DNA of 51,821 nucleotides from Candidimonas sp. (lineage in GTDB: Bacteria > Pseudomonadota > Gammaproteobacteria > Burkholderiales > Burkholderiaceae_B). The stretch is from positions 1-51,821 of the forward strand of contig SCQX01000185.1 in the NCBI GenBank assembly GCA_004298545.1, written 5' to 3'. Numbering within the stretch: position 1 is the first letter of the stretch; each line of letters starts with the position of its first letter. The position numbers were made by a program, and so were the translations under genes. Shown in pieces: positions 9,444 to 19,355 of the stretch. Under the pieces are notes generated by a model. That model was not told where the DNA came from. It was given only the letters and a program-made list of their open reading frames with translations, and did not search any database.

Positions 9444-9967
9444 CCGGCGCACCGAACGAAGGCGAGGCCACCGCCTACATCGGCCTGGGTGCCAACCTGG
9501 GGGATGCGGCGGCAACCGTGCGCGGCGCCGCGAAGCGCATCGCGGCCCTGCCGGGCCTCGCGAATTTCAGGCTATCACCGCTGTACCGCACCGCTCCCAT
9601 CGATTCCACGGGGCCGGACTATATCAACGCGGTGGCATCGGTCCGCGCGGTGCTGTCGCCCTTCGAACTCCTGGCCGCGCTGCAGCGCATCGAACACGCC
9701 TACGGCCGCGCGCGCCCATACCCCAACGCGCCGCGCACACTCGACCTCGACCTGCTGCTCTATGGCAGCGAAACCATACACGATCCCGATCTCGTTGTCC
9801 CGCACCCCAGGATGCACCTGCGCGCGTTCGTGCTGCGGCCGCTGCTCGATCTGAACCCCGACCTCCAGCTCGAACAGGGCAGCGTGACCAGTCTGCTGGC
9901 GCGCCATGGCGATCAGCGAATCCAGCCACTCGCAACGCCGCGCGTCGAGCCCGGCCGAAGCAGTTAA
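9440..9967 (+). CDS. folK: 6-hydroxymethyl-7,8-dihydropterin pyrophosphokinase
   Basis: FolK (175 residues) transfers pyrophosphate from ATP to hydroxymethyl-dihydropterin in folate synthesis. Family marks are [11 protein letters not shown] at the N-terminus, [29 protein letters not shown] with the two metal-binding Asp residues, and [16 protein letters not shown]. The start codon overlaps the pcnB stop (ATGA), the common pcnB-folK arrangement of beta- and gammaproteobacteria. Confidence 0.94.
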   Translation: MTGAPNEGEATAYIGLGANLGDAAATVRGAAKRIAALPGLANFRLSPLYRTAPIDSTGPDYINAVASVRAVLSPFELLAALQRIEHAYGRARPYPNAPRTLDLDLLLYGSETIHDPDLVVPHPRMHLRAFVLRPLLDLNPDLQLEQGSVTSLLARHGDQRIQPLATPRVEPGRSS

Positions 9968-9970
9968 AAT
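9965..9970 (+). promoter_or_regulatory. Possible -10 box for glyQ
   Basis: TAAAAT followed by CAGTG, beginning within the folK stop codon and giving a leader of about 30 nt for glyQ. The TAAAATCAGTG string is the same as at mutL. No -35 was recognised. Confidence 0.28.
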
Positions 9971-10007
9971 CAGTGGCTTTCGCAGTCATTTTCCAACGAC
10001 CCCGCTC

Positions 10008-10919
10008 ATGCTCACCTTTCAGCAGATCATCCTGACACTCCAGCACTATTGGGACGATCGGGGCTGCGTCTTGTTGCAACCCTACGACATGGAGGTCGGC
10101 GCCGGTACGTCACACACCGCCACCTTCCTGCGCGCCATCGGGCCCGAGCCATGGCGCGCCGCCTACGTCCAGCCCTCGCGCCGCCCCAAAGACGGGCGCT
10201 ACGGCGAGAACCCCAACCGCCTGCAGCATTACTACCAATTCCAGGTCGTGCTCAAACCAGCGCCACCCGACATTCTCGACCTGTACATCGGTTCACTGAA
10301 AGCCCTGGGCATACACCCCGAGGCACACGACATCCGCTTCGTCGAAGACGACTGGGAGAACCCCACGCTGGGGGCATGGGGTCTGGGCTGGGAAGTCTGG
10401 CTCGACGGCATGGAAGTCACCCAGTTCACGTATTTCCAGCAGGTTGGCGGCCTCGATTGCGTACCCACCACCGGCGAAATCACTTATGGGCTCGAACGCC
10501 TGGCAATGTATCTGCAAGACGCGGAAAGCGTCTATGACCTGGTATGGGCGCAGCGCCGCGACGGCCATCGCATGCTTTACCGCGACATCTTTCACCAGAA
10601 CGAGGTCGAACAATCAACCTACAATTTCGAGCTCGCCAACGCGACCATGCTGTTTGCCCACTTCAACGACTACGAAGCGGAGGCCAAACGCCTGATCGAC
10701 GCCGAACTGGCGCTGCCGGCCTACGAAGCGGCACTGAAGGCGGCACATACGTTCAATCTTCTCGATGCGCGCGGCGCCATCAGCGTGACCGAGCGCGCGG
10801 CCTACATCGGCCGCATCCGCAACCTGTCGCGCGCGGTGGCGCAGGGGTATTATGATTCGCGCGAACGGCTGGGGTTCCCGATGCTCGAGGCGCGTCGCGT
10901 CGCGGAGCCGGTGTCATGA
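10008..10919 (+). CDS. glyQ: Glycine--tRNA ligase alpha subunit
   Basis: GlyQ (303 residues) is the catalytic alpha chain of the bacterial alpha2-beta2 glycyl-tRNA synthetase. The match is near-complete: [89 protein letters not shown] and [13 protein letters not shown]. The chosen ATG gives the canonical N-terminus; upstream in-frame sequence belongs to folK in another frame. It overlaps glyS by 4 bp (ATGA), which would help equimolar synthesis of the subunits. Confidence 0.97.
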   Translation: MLTFQQIILTLQHYWDDRGCVLLQPYDMEVGAGTSHTATFLRAIGPEPWRAAYVQPSRRPKDGRYGENPNRLQHYYQFQVVLKPAPPDILDLYIGSLKALGIHPEAHDIRFVEDDWENPTLGAWGLGWEVWLDGMEVTQFTYFQQVGGLDCVPTTGEITYGLERLAMYLQDAESVYDLVWAQRRDGHRMLYRDIFHQNEVEQSTYNFELANATMLFAHFNDYEAEAKRLIDAELALPAYEAALKAAHTFNLLDARGAISVTERAAYIGRIRNLSRAVAQGYYDSRERLGFPMLEARRVAEPVS

Positions 10920-13075
10920 CGACAGCGGGCACCATGAACGACGACGACACGGGCAAGCAGCCGCTGCTGGTAGAACTATTCACCGAGGAACTTCCGCCCA
11001 AAGCCCTGCGAAAGCTGGGAAGCGCGTTCGCGGAAGGAATCCGCAGCGGTTTGGCGAAACGCCAGCTGCTGGCGTCGGACCAGCCGGCCACCCATTTTGC
11101 GACACCGCGCCGGCTGGCCGCATACATTCCCGACACACTCGCCCAGGCCCCTGAACAGACGCGCCGCGAAAAGCTCATGCCAGTCAGTGTCGGCATCGCG
11201 GCCAACGGCCAGTCAAGCCCGGCGCTGCGCAAGAAACTGGTCGCGCTGGGGCTGGCGCACCTCGAGCCGGCCGACCTGACAATAGAATCGGACGGCAAGC
11301 GCGATTATCTGTTCGCCATCGGCGCCACCGCTGGCACGCGTCTCGCCGACGGGCTGCGCGAAGCGCTGGACTACGCCGTCACCCACCTGCCCATTCCCAA
11401 AGTCATGCGCTATCAGTTGGCCGACGGCGTGACCAGTGTGCGTTTCGTGCGCCCGGCGCACAGTCTCCTCGCCCTCTGGGGAACTCGCATCGTTCCGGTC
11501 GGCACGCTGGGGCTGAACGCCTCTAACCTCACTCGGGGGCACCGCTTCATGGCGCACGGACCGATGGCGATCACATCGGCCGACACGTACCAGCGGCAAC
11601 TGCTCGAAGAAGGCAAGGTGGTGGCGTCCTTTGACGATCGGCGCGCGCATATCGACGCGCAGCTGCGCGCGCACGCGCACCGCCTGGGCGCCACACTGGG
11701 CGACGGCCCCGAAGTGAGCGCGCTGCTCGACGAGGTGACGGCGCTGGTCGAATATCCGGCGGTCTACGTCGGCGAGTTCGACCGTGAATTCCTCGCCGTG
11801 CCGCCGGAATGCCTGATTCTGACCATGCGCCTGAACCAGAAGTACTTCCCGCTGTTCGAACCGGCCAGCGGCAAACTCACGCACCAGTTCCTGATCGTCA
11901 GCAACATGCGGATCGACGATCCGTCGAACATCGTGGAGGGCAACCAGCGCGTCGTCCGGCCACGACTGGCCGACGCGCAATTCTTCTTCCAGACCGACCG
12001 CAAGACGCCTCTCGCGTCGCGGGTGGAACACCTCGATGCAAGCGTCTATCACAACAAATTGGGCTCGCAGCTCGAGCGCGTGCGCCGCGTGCAGGAAATC
12101 ACCCGCCACGTGGCCGGGAAACTGGGCGCCGATGTCGAACTGGCCGCGCGCGCGGCTTGGCTCGCCAAGGCCGATCTGAACTCGAGCATGGTCGGGGAAT
12201 TTCCCGAACTGCAGGGCATCATGGGCGCCTATTATGCTCAGGATGAAGGCGAATCGCGGGAAGTCGTCGCCGCCATCCGAATGCAATACCACAACCGCAT
12301 CGACGAACCCGTCACCTCGCCCATGCGCGTCGCAGCCGCGCTCTTCATCGCGGAGCGCGCCGAAACGCTGGTTGGCATATGGGGCATCGGGCTCGTCCCC
12401 ACAGGCGAACGGGACCCCTATGGCCTGCGCCGCGCCGCCCTGGGTGTCATCAGCGCCTTCGAACAATTGCATGCGGGAGGCTGCCTGCCTCTGACATCGC
12501 CCGGCCTCGGCCTGCGCGACCTCCTCGCGTTCACATTCAGCACATTCTCGGGCCGCGCGCTGGATCCTTCCACGTGTGCCGAGGTGGAAGCATTCATCTA
12601 CGAGCGCTATCGCAATCAGTTGTCCGACCACGACCACCACGTCGTCGATGCCGTTCTGGCGCTCACCCCGCCATTGCAGCAGGTACTCGACCGCGTGGAA
12701 GCCTGCACCGCGTTCGCGCGGCGCCCCGAGGCGGGGGGTCTGGCGGCCGCGAACAAGCGCATCGCGAACCTTCTGAAAAAAAGTGTCGACACCGCGCATG
12801 CGCTGGATCCGCAACTGTTGCGGGAGCCGGCGGAACAGGCGCTGGCCGCCGTTATTGCTAAACTGGAACCCTTGGCGGTCGATGCCTGCACACGCGGTGA
12901 CTTCATCGCGTGCATGACAACGATGGCCGGGGCGCGCGACGCGGTGGACACCTTCTTCAACGACGTCATGGTAATGGTGGACGACCCCGCCCTTCGCGCG
13001 AACCGCCTGGCGCTGCTTGTCCGCCTGCACCAGATCATGAACCTGGTCGCTGACATTTCTCAACTGAACCAGTGA
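10916..13075 (+). CDS. glyS: Glycine--tRNA ligase beta subunit
   Basis: GlyS (719 residues from the first ATG; E. coli has 689) is the tRNA-binding beta chain. The conserved [19 protein letters not shown] lies near the N-terminus, followed by [58 protein letters not shown] and the HD-like region. The C-terminal DALR-type domain includes [20 protein letters not shown] second ATG at 10934 is an equally possible start. A7 occurs at 12776-12782. The stop overlaps the gmhB GTG by 4 bp. Confidence 0.96.
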   Translation: MTTAGTMNDDDTGKQPLLVELFTEELPPKALRKLGSAFAEGIRSGLAKRQLLASDQPATHFATPRRLAAYIPDTLAQAPEQTRREKLMPVSVGIAANGQSSPALRKKLVALGLAHLEPADLTIESDGKRDYLFAIGATAGTRLADGLREALDYAVTHLPIPKVMRYQLADGVTSVRFVRPAHSLLALWGTRIVPVGTLGLNASNLTRGHRFMAHGPMAITSADTYQRQLLEEGKVVASFDDRRAHIDAQLRAHAHRLGATLGDGPEVSALLDEVTALVEYPAVYVGEFDREFLAVPPECLILTMRLNQKYFPLFEPASGKLTHQFLIVSNMRIDDPSNIVEGNQRVVRPRLADAQFFFQTDRKTPLASRVEHLDASVYHNKLGSQLERVRRVQEITRHVAGKLGADVELAARAAWLAKADLNSSMVGEFPELQGIMGAYYAQDEGESREVVAAIRMQYHNRIDEPVTSPMRVAAALFIAERAETLVGIWGIGLVPTGERDPYGLRRAALGVISAFEQLHAGGCLPLTSPGLGLRDLLAFTFSTFSGRALDPSTCAEVEAFIYERYRNQLSDHDHHVVDAVLALTPPLQQVLDRVEACTAFARRPEAGGLAAANKRIANLLKKSVDTAHALDPQLLREPAEQALAAVIAKLEPLAVDACTRGDFIACMTTMAGARDAVDTFFNDVMVMVDDPALRANRLALLVRLHQIMNLVADISQLNQ

Positions 13076-13611
13076 AGCTCGCCATCCTCGACCGCGACGG
13101 CGTCATCAACCACGACAGTGACGCCTTCATCAAGAATCCCGACGAATGGATTCCCATACCCGGGAGCCTGGAGGCAATCGCCCGGCTTTCGCGCGCCGGA
13201 TGGCGCGTCGTCGTCGCCAGCAACCAGTCGGGCATCGCGCGCGGGCTGTTCAGCATGGCGACGCTCAGCGCAATCCATGCCAAGATGCGTCGCGAACTGG
13301 CAAATGCCGGCGGCGCCATCGACGCCTTGTTCATCTGTCCGCACGGACCCGACGACGGCTGCGCCTGCCGCAAGCCGAAGCCCGGCATGTTTCTCGACAT
13401 CGCGCGCCGCTACGATGTCGAGCTGGAATCGGTGCCGGCGGTAGGCGATTCGCTGCGCGATCTGCAGGCGGCCGCCGCCGCGGGCTGCGTGCCGTGGCTG
13501 GTTCTCACCGGAAAAGGGCGGGCCACCTGGGACGCGGGCGACCTTCCCGCCGGAACTCAGGTGGGGGAGAACCTGGCCGAGATCGTGGACGCCCTGCTTG
13601 CGGAGGGATGA
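13072..13611 (+). CDS. gmhB: D-glycero-D-manno-heptose 1,7-bisphosphate 7-phosphatase
   Basis: GmhB (179 residues) removes the 7-phosphate during synthesis of the ADP-heptose precursor of LPS inner core. It is a HAD-IIIA phosphatase with nucleophile motif ILDRDGVIN (D7, D9), VVVASNQSGIARG, the structural-zinc loop CPHGPDDGCACRKPKPGM, and VGDSLRDLQAAAAAGC. The GTG start overlaps the glyS stop, and the stop overlaps the next start (ATGA). The glyS-gmhB link is common in betaproteobacteria. Confidence 0.93.
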   Translation: MKLAILDRDGVINHDSDAFIKNPDEWIPIPGSLEAIARLSRAGWRVVVASNQSGIARGLFSMATLSAIHAKMRRELANAGGAIDALFICPHGPDDGCACRKPKPGMFLDIARRYDVELESVPAVGDSLRDLQAAAAAGCVPWLVLTGKGRATWDAGDLPAGTQVGENLAEIVDALLAEG

Positions 13612-14408
13612 CCGCCATGACGGTCCTGCGATCGACGATCTACCTGGTTTTCCTGATCGTCACCGTCATTCCGTATTCGCTGGCCTGCATTCTGTGGGCG
13701 CCGCTACCGCTATTCTGGCGCTACAAGCTTACCGCCGGCTGGCCACGGCTTGCGCTGTGGGGCGCGCGGGTGCTGCTCGGCATACGCTGGCGCGTCACGG
13801 GAATGGAAAATCTGCCGCAGGGCCCGGCCATCCTGCTCTCCAAACACCAGTCGGCGTGGGAAACGCTTTTTTTCGCCAGCCAGATGCCGCGCCAGATTTG
13901 CTACGTCTACAAGCGGGAATTGAACCGCATTCCATTCTTCGGCTGGGCGCTCGCGCTGCTGCGCATGATTCCGATCGACCGGGCGGCCGGTCGCGACGCC
14001 TTCGAACAGATCGTGCGCGTCGGCCGCCAGCGGCTGAACGAAGGGCGCTGGCCCGTTCTGTTCCCCGAGGGAACACGCGTGGCGCCCGGGAAAATGGGGC
14101 GCTATAAACTCGGGGGGGCGCTGCTGGCCGTGCGCACAGGCGCGTGCATCGTGCCAATCGCGCACAACGCGGGCGAATGCTGGCCACGCAATGCCTTCAT
14201 CAAGCAACCGGGCCTCGTGACCGTATCCATCGGGCCAGTCATCGCGATCGATGGCCAGAACGCGGCGGCCCTGAACAGAAAGGTTCAGGAATGGATCGAA
14301 GAAGAAATGCGCCGGTTGAATCCGGAAAGGTATGATCTCACCCAACCAACTCGCACTGCCGCTCGAATTTCCCGCCTCGACGTTGACGGACACTTTCCGC
14401 GACGCTGA
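13608..14408 (+). CDS. Lysophospholipid acyltransferase (1-acylglycerol-3-phosphate O-acyltransferase family)
   Basis: This 266-residue membrane-associated acyltransferase probably makes phosphatidic acid from lysophosphatidic acid. A hydrophobic N-terminal segment (IYLVFLIVTVIPYSLACILW) is followed by the acyltransferase block: KHQSAWETLF, where the catalytic His is followed by Glu instead of the more usual Asp, as in many betaproteobacterial homologues, then KRELNRIPFFGWAL, IPIDRAAG and FPEGTR. The start at 13608 overlaps the gmhB stop (ATGA); an in-frame ATG three codons later is an alternative. Its last 77 bp overlap the next gene. Runs of T7 (13867-13873) and G7 (14112-14118) are present. 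Confidence 0.88.
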   Translation: MTAMTVLRSTIYLVFLIVTVIPYSLACILWAPLPLFWRYKLTAGWPRLALWGARVLLGIRWRVTGMENLPQGPAILLSKHQSAWETLFFASQMPRQICYVYKRELNRIPFFGWALALLRMIPIDRAAGRDAFEQIVRVGRQRLNEGRWPVLFPEGTRVAPGKMGRYKLGGALLAVRTGACIVPIAHNAGECWPRNAFIKQPGLVTVSIGPVIAIDGQNAAALNRKVQEWIEEEMRRLNPERYDLTQPTRTAARISRLDVDGHFPRR

Positions 14409-15267
14409 AGGCGATACCGACGATCCACCGGTTTCAAACCAGGCACCCGCCGCCAGTCACCACGACGGCGCAACGGTGGAAACCGTGCCCGCGGCACCCG
14501 CACCGCTCCACCTGCCACCGGGTGCCCGCTGGCGCAACGTGCGGATCGGGGGTGGCGGCTCCATCGGCTTCATCCTGCGGCGCTCCCGGCGCGGAACCAT
14601 CGGTCTCACGATTGGTGACGAAGGCCTGCGCATCACCGCGCCTCGATGGGTCACCTTGCGACAGATCGATAAAACGGTACTGGAGAAATCCGCATGGATC
14701 ATCGATAAGCTCGCCTGGCACCGGGCACGGCAGGAACGGCTCGCACGGGCCGACGCCCAGTGGCGCGAGGGCGGATGCCTACCCTACCTCGGCGTGCCGA
14801 TCGTGCTGAGGCTGGCGGGTGCGTGCGCGCAATCCGCCTATCACGGGGACGTGGGTGCGCCCCGACCCGGCGATACCCTGTGCCTCACACTTCCCCCCGA
14901 TGCGGACCGCAACCAGATACGCGAGAGCACGCAAAGCTGGCTCAAGCAGCGCGCCCACTCCTGGTTCGGGCAACGGCTGATCCATTTTCAAAAGATCAGC
15001 GGTCTGTCGATCAACCACTGGCGGCTGTCGTCCGCGACCACCCGCTGGGGCTCCTGCAACAGCAAGGGCGGCATCCGGCTCAACTGGCGCCTGATCCACT
15101 TCGACGCCACCATCGTCGATTACGTGATCGCGCACGAACTCGCGCACCTGAACCAAATGAACCACAGCGCCGAATTCTGGCGCGAAGTCGACCGCATCCT
15201 GCCCGGATTCGAGGTCGCGCGCGACATCCTGCGGCAACACACGCCAGCGGCGCTTCCGCTACTATGA
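14332..15267 (+). CDS. YgjP-type (DUF45) zinc metallopeptidase
   Basis: This 311-residue protein contains the YgjP/DUF45 metallopeptidase domain in its C-terminal two thirds. The zinc site is [16 protein letters not shown] (HExxH plus a downstream His), preceded by the family segments [16 protein letters not shown] and LNWRLIHFD. The first 70 residues are Pro/Ala/Asp-rich and probably disordered; short homologues such as E. coli YgjP (about 167 residues) lack them. GGAAAGG immediately before the ATG supports this start, although it puts 77 bp of overlap on the acyltransferase gene. The substrate is unknown. Confidence 0.85.
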   Translation: MISPNQLALPLEFPASTLTDTFRDAEGDTDDPPVSNQAPAASHHDGATVETVPAAPAPLHLPPGARWRNVRIGGGGSIGFILRRSRRGTIGLTIGDEGLRITAPRWVTLRQIDKTVLEKSAWIIDKLAWHRARQERLARADAQWREGGCLPYLGVPIVLRLAGACAQSAYHGDVGAPRPGDTLCLTLPPDADRNQIRESTQSWLKQRAHSWFGQRLIHFQKISGLSINHWRLSSATTRWGSCNSKGGIRLNWRLIHFDATIVDYVIAHELAHLNQMNHSAEFWREVDRILPGFEVARDILRQHTPAALPLL

Positions 15268-15298
15268 ACGGTCGACCAACTATTCCAAGGAGATTTCC

Positions 15299-15685
15299 AT
15301 GCGTCTGCTCCACACCATGCTGCGCGTCGGCAACCTCGATCGCTCGATCGAGTTCTATACCCATGTCCTCGGCATGAAGGTGCTGCGCCGCCACGATTAT
15401 CCCGACGGCAAATTCACCCTGGCCTTCGTCGGCTACCAAGAGGAATCCAGGGGCGCCGTGATAGAACTCACCCACAACTGGGAAACGTCACACTACGACC
15501 TGGGCAATGGCTACGGCCACATTGCCATCGAGGTGGAGGACGCCCGCGCCGCCTGCGCCACCATCAAGGAAAAAGGGGGCCACGTCACACGCGAAGCCGG
15601 CCCCATGAAGCACGGAACGACGGTCATCGCGTTCGCCGAAGACCCCGACGGCTACAAAATCGAGTTGATCGAACACCAGCGCTGA
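15299..15685 (+). CDS. gloA: Lactoylglutathione lyase (glyoxalase I)
   Basis: GloA (128 residues) isomerises the methylglyoxal-glutathione hemithioacetal to S-lactoylglutathione. All four metal ligands of the Ni-dependent bacterial class sit at the E. coli positions: H5, E56, H74 and E122. The N-terminus [19 protein letters not shown] and GMKVLRR are typical, and the protein is short without the insertions of Zn-type eukaryotic enzymes. AAGGAGA is placed ideally before the ATG, 31 bp after the metallopeptidase gene. Confidence 0.96.
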   Translation: MRLLHTMLRVGNLDRSIEFYTHVLGMKVLRRHDYPDGKFTLAFVGYQEESRGAVIELTHNWETSHYDLGNGYGHIAIEVEDARAACATIKEKGGHVTREAGPMKHGTTVIAFAEDPDGYKIELIEHQR

Positions 15686-15696
15686 TGCCGGACACC

Positions 15697-15722
15697 CGCC
15701 GATGCGCCACGCGCATGCGGCG
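15697..15722. terminator. Hairpin between convergent gloA and fadE
   Basis: CGCCGATGCG and CGCATGCGGCG form a 10-bp stem with one bulged G and a 5-base loop, 11 bp after the gloA stop and 50 bp before the fadE stop. It lacks a T-tract; a bidirectional terminator is inferred. Confidence 0.4.
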
Positions 15723-15771
15723 CGCCAAACTGGCGTCGCATGACTCGCCGCCGGTGAAACAATTCCATGGG

Positions 15772-17991
15772 TCAGCGACCACGCGCCAGCGCATCGGGCG
15801 AAAAGTCGTCGACGGCGATGACTTCCGCGGCGGCTGATTCGGCATCTTCCAGAAGTTTCGCCTGGCTATCGTCGATAGCCCCTTTGGCGTGCGCCAACCG
15901 CCAGTCACTCACGCCGCCGTGCCTGAGACGATCGACCAGGGGCTGTGCCTGCACGGCAAGATCGAAAGCCCGCTCGAGTTGTTCGACGCTGGGGTTGCCG
16001 CGCGCGCCCCACACCTCTCCGATCAGCCGGCTGCGCACGCCCGACGGCTCCAGCAGGAACCGCGCGCAAGCCACGAGCAGCGCGTCGGATGGCGGCTTGG
16101 CGCGCCGCAACGGCGGCAAAACAATGGCGCGCAGCGCGAACGCCAATGCGCGCGACGGGTGGTTGAGCAGCACGCCATCCAGGCACGTCTCGATAGTGGC
16201 AAAACCGCAAGCCATGCAATACCGTACCAGTGGCAGATCGGCCTCGTGGCGTCCCTCATCGAGCCACCGCCTGAGCACGGCGGAAAGGAGATACAGTTCG
16301 GCAAGCACGTCGCCCAGCCGGGCGGACAGCATCTCCCGTCGCTTCAGGGCACCGCCCAGGGAAAACAGCGTCGCTTCCGACACCATCGCAAAGGCGGCCG
16401 CGTAACGATCCAGGCGCCGGTAGAAGACGGCCGTTGGCCCCGCGTCGGCCGGCGGCTTGCCAAAGGGCACGCCGAACCAGGCCATCGACAGCGCGCGGAA
16501 CCCGTTGCGAGTCGCCTGCCACAGATGCTTCCAGATGAGCGCGTCGAACGCCTCAAGACCGGCCTCTTCGTCGCTATCGGCCAACGCCAGAACTTCGCGC
16601 ATCAGGTAGGGGTGGGCGCGTATGGCCCCCTGGCCGAACACGATCAGGCTGCGCGTGAGGATGTTCGCCCCTTCGACCGTGATCCCCACCGGTACCGCCC
16701 GATACAGACTGCCAAGATAATTCCGCGGCCCATCGATAATGGCTTTGCCGCCATGGACGTCCATGGCATCGTTGACCGACTGACGCATGCGTTCCGTCGC
16801 GTGCAGCTTCATGATGGCCGATACCACCGCCGGTTTGTACCCCATGTCGAGCCCGGAACAGGTGAAGCGGCGCGCCGCTTCGACCAGATAAGCATTAGCG
16901 GCCAGGCGGCCGAGCTTTTCTTGCACGCCCTCGAACCGGCCCACGGGAATGCCGAACTGGGTACGGACCCTGGCATAGCAGCCCGCCGTGTGCGCGGCGA
17001 ACACGCAGGCGCCGGCCGACAGGGACGGCAGCGAGATGCCGCGACCGGCCGCCAGGGCGGCCATCAGCATCCGCCAGCCTTGGCCGGCCCTTTCGACCCC
17101 GCCGATGAGCGCATCGATGGGAACGAAAACATCGGCACCCTGGTTCGGACCATTCTGAAACGCCTGTAGCGCGGGCAAGTGCCGGCGGCCGATCGAGACG
17201 CCAGGGAGATTCGTGGGCACCAGCGCCACGGAGATGCCGACGTCCACCTTGTCGCCAATGAGATGATCGGGATCGGACAGCTTGAAGGCCAGGCCGAGCA
17301 CCGTGGCGACGGGACCGAGCGTGATGTAGCGCTTGTGCCAATTCAAACAGATGCCCAAGGTATCGACACCATCGATCGGGCGCCGGCAGACGACACCGGT
17401 ATCGGTCATGGATGCTGCATCGGACCCGGCCTGGGGACTGGTCAGGCCAAAACACGGAATTTCCCGTCCATCGGCCAGCCGCGGCAACCAATGATCACGC
17501 TGCGCCTGTGTGCCGAACTGCATCAGCAGCTCTCCCGGGCCGAGCGAATTGGGCACCATGACCGTGACGCCCGCCGTGACCGAGCGCAGCGACACGCGGC
17601 GCACCACTTCGGAGTGCGCGCGCGCCGAAAAACCAAGCCCGCCGTACTCCGTGGGAATGATCATGCCGAAGAAACGCTGCCGCTTCAAAAACGCCCAGAC
17701 GTCGGCCGGCAGATCGTAGCGGCGCCACGATACATCCCAGTCGTCCAGCATGCCGCACAGTTCAGCCACCGGGCCGTCCAGAAACGCCTGCTCCTGGTCG
17801 GAAAGCGTCGCGGCGTCGATGGCGCGAAAGGCCGTCCAGTCCGGGTGGCCGGAGAACAACTGCGCATCCCACCAGACGTCGCCCGCTTCGATGGCCTGCT
17901 GTTCGGTTGGCGACAAACGCGGCACAGCGGCGCGCACCCTGCGGTAAACGGGCTCAGTCAGCCACTTGCGACGCCAAGCGTTCCAGCTCAT
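15772..17991 (-). CDS. fadE: FadE-type acyl-CoA dehydrogenase (without membrane anchor)
   Basis: This 739-residue flavoprotein catalyses the first beta-oxidation step, acyl-CoA to enoyl-CoA. It aligns along its whole length with E. coli FadE: TEQQAIEAGDVWWDAQLFSG, RFFGMIIPTEYGGLGFSA, VPNSLGPGELL, CFGLTSPQAGSDA, NWHKRYITLGP, DVFVPIDALIGG, AGRGISLPS and VEGANILTRSLIVFGQGAIR with the catalytic Glu. A DUF1974 C-terminal domain (ALKRREMLSARLGDVLAELY) follows. The 70-odd N-terminal residues of E. coli FadE that hold membrane helices are absent. AGGGAG sits 6 nt before the ATG at 17991 and decides the start. Confidence 0.92.
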   Translation of the reverse strand: MSWNAWRRKWLTEPVYRRVRAAVPRLSPTEQQAIEAGDVWWDAQLFSGHPDWTAFRAIDAATLSDQEQAFLDGPVAELCGMLDDWDVSWRRYDLPADVWAFLKRQRFFGMIIPTEYGGLGFSARAHSEVVRRVSLRSVTAGVTVMVPNSLGPGELLMQFGTQAQRDHWLPRLADGREIPCFGLTSPQAGSDAASMTDTGVVCRRPIDGVDTLGICLNWHKRYITLGPVATVLGLAFKLSDPDHLIGDKVDVGISVALVPTNLPGVSIGRRHLPALQAFQNGPNQGADVFVPIDALIGGVERAGQGWRMLMAALAAGRGISLPSLSAGACVFAAHTAGCYARVRTQFGIPVGRFEGVQEKLGRLAANAYLVEAARRFTCSGLDMGYKPAVVSAIMKLHATERMRQSVNDAMDVHGGKAIIDGPRNYLGSLYRAVPVGITVEGANILTRSLIVFGQGAIRAHPYLMREVLALADSDEEAGLEAFDALIWKHLWQATRNGFRALSMAWFGVPFGKPPADAGPTAVFYRRLDRYAAAFAMVSEATLFSLGGALKRREMLSARLGDVLAELYLLSAVLRRWLDEGRHEADLPLVRYCMACGFATIETCLDGVLLNHPSRALAFALRAIVLPPLRRAKPPSDALLVACARFLLEPSGVRSRLIGEVWGARGNPSVEQLERAFDLAVQAQPLVDRLRHGGVSDWRLAHAKGAIDDSQAKLLEDAESAAAEVIAVDDFSPDALARGR

Positions 17992-18026
17992 CGATACTCC
18001 CTTGTGAAACGAGACACGGTTTCGTA

Positions 18027-18055
18027 CCATTAGCATCCAGGCAAAGCGACGTCAA
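18027..18055 (-). promoter_or_regulatory. Possible sigma-70 promoter for fadE
   Basis: TTGACG, 17 bp, then TAATGG on the minus strand, giving a leader of about 30 nt before fadE. The -35 is strong and the -10 weak. No fatty-acid repressor operator was recognised. Confidence 0.35.
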
Positions 18056-18125
18056 TAGCGGGCTGCACCCGCTTCATCGCCCGTCGGTGCGCGCCGACGC
18101 GGCCGCGACCCACCCACCACCCTTT

Positions 18126-19355
18126 ATGCTCAACACAATCTGGCTGGCCTTTTTCGTGATCGCCTCGATTTCGGGGCTCTATCGCTGGGTGGCGCTGAGC
18201 GACCCCGAGGTGTTCTCGCGCATCGTCCTGAGCCTGTTCGACATGGCCGATCTGTCGGTCAAGCTGATGCTCCTGCTGTTCGGCACGTTGACCCTGTGGC
18301 TGGGTTTCCTGCGTATCGCCGAGGCGGCCGGGTTGATCGAATCGCTGGCGCGCCTCCTCACACCCCTGTTCCGCAGACTCATGCCGGGCGTGCCGGCCGG
18401 GCACCCGTCGATCGGACTGATCACCCTGAACTTCGCGGCCAACGCGCTTGGCCTGGACAACGCCGCAACCCCCATCGGCCTGCGCGCCATGCGCTCCTTG
18501 CAGACACTCAACCCCGACCCCAAAACGGCCACCAACGCGCAAATCCTGTTTCTCGTGCTCAACTCGTCATCACTCACGCTACTGCCGGTGACCATCTTCA
18601 TGTACCGGGCGCAACAGGGCGCGCACGACCCGACCCTGGTGTTCCTGCCCATTCTGCTTGCAACATCGGCGTCCTCACTCGTCGGTCTGCTGACGGTCGC
18701 GTTCATGCAGCGCCTCAAGCTGACCGACCCGGTCGTGCTGGCGTGGCTGGGCGGTATGGCCGCCCTGTTGGGAAGTCTCATGGCAGTGCTCGCCACGCTG
18801 TCCGCAAGCGCCCTCGGCGCCGTATCCTCGATCGCCGGGAACCTGTTGCTCTTTGGCATCATCGTTGCATTCCTCCTGGCGGGCTGGCGCAAGAAGGTAC
18901 CGGTATACGAAGCCTTCATCGATGGCGCCAAAGAGGGGTTCGACATCGCCAGAGACCTGCTGCCTTACCTGGTGGCCATGCTGTGCGCCATCGGCGCGCT
19001 GCGTGCCTCGGGCGCGCTCGACGCCGCACTCGACGTCATCCGCTGGGGCGTCCACGTCGCCGGCTTCGATACGCGCTTCATCCCCGCGCTTCCGACGGCG
19101 CTGGTCAAGCCCTTCTCGGGCAGCGCCGCGCGCGCCATGATGATAGAAACCATGAAACACTACGGCGTCGACAGCTTCCCGGCCCTGCTCGCCGCAACGG
19201 TTCAGGGAAGCACCGAGACCACGTTCTACGTGCTGGCGGTCTATTTCGGCGCGGTTGGCGTACAGCGCGCGCGCCACGCGGTGGGTTGCGCGCTGGCCGC
19301 CGACGTCGCAGGAGTGCTTGCATCCATCGCGATCTGCTACTGGTTCTTCGGATGA
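18126..19355 (+). CDS. Fused SpmA-SpmB-like membrane protein (nucleoside-recognition/gate domains)
   Basis: This 409-residue polytopic membrane protein is a head-to-tail fusion of the two spore-maturation proteins SpmA and SpmB of Bacillus. The first half shows the SpmA/Gate signature ([50 protein letters not shown]). The second half is SpmB-like ([53 protein letters not shown]). Many Gram-negative bacteria carry such fusions without sporulating; the transported substrate is unknown. The ATG at 18126 starts the first hydrophobic segment. The 3' end overlaps the convergent rsmA by 19 bp. Confidence 0.88.
   Translation: MLNTIWLAFFVIASISGLYRWVALSDPEVFSRIVLSLFDMADLSVKLMLLLFGTLTLWLGFLRIAEAAGLIESLARLLTPLFRRLMPGVPAGHPSIGLITLNFAANALGLDNAATPIGLRAMRSLQTLNPDPKTATNAQILFLVLNSSSLTLLPVTIFMYRAQQGAHDPTLVFLPILLATSASSLVGLLTVAFMQRLKLTDPVVLAWLGGMAALLGSLMAVLATLSASALGAVSSIAGNLLLFGIIVAFLLAGWRKKVPVYEAFIDGAKEGFDIARDLLPYLVAMLCAIGALRASGALDAALDVIRWGVHVAGFDTRFIPALPTALVKPFSGSAARAMMIETMKHYGVDSFPALLAATVQGSTETTFYVLAVYFGAVGVQRARHAVGCALAADVAGVLASIAICYWFFG

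Noticed and set aside
7932-9515. 527-residue open frame antisense to pcnB and parts of its neighbours
   Set aside because: Shadow of the coding strand; composition dominated by codon-complement residues.
11213-13063. 616-residue open frame antisense to glyS
   Set aside because: glyS is certain by motifs; the antisense product is low-complexity and unrelated to anything recognisable.
13146-13607. Upstream in-frame extension of the acyltransferase gene through gmhB
   Set aside because: The extension overlaps gmhB in another frame and is Arg-rich; the start at 13608 gives a normal family length.
15299-15685. Alternative reading of gloA as a generic VOC dioxygenase
   Set aside because: All four glyoxalase I metal ligands are at the exact E. 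coli positions and the length fits.
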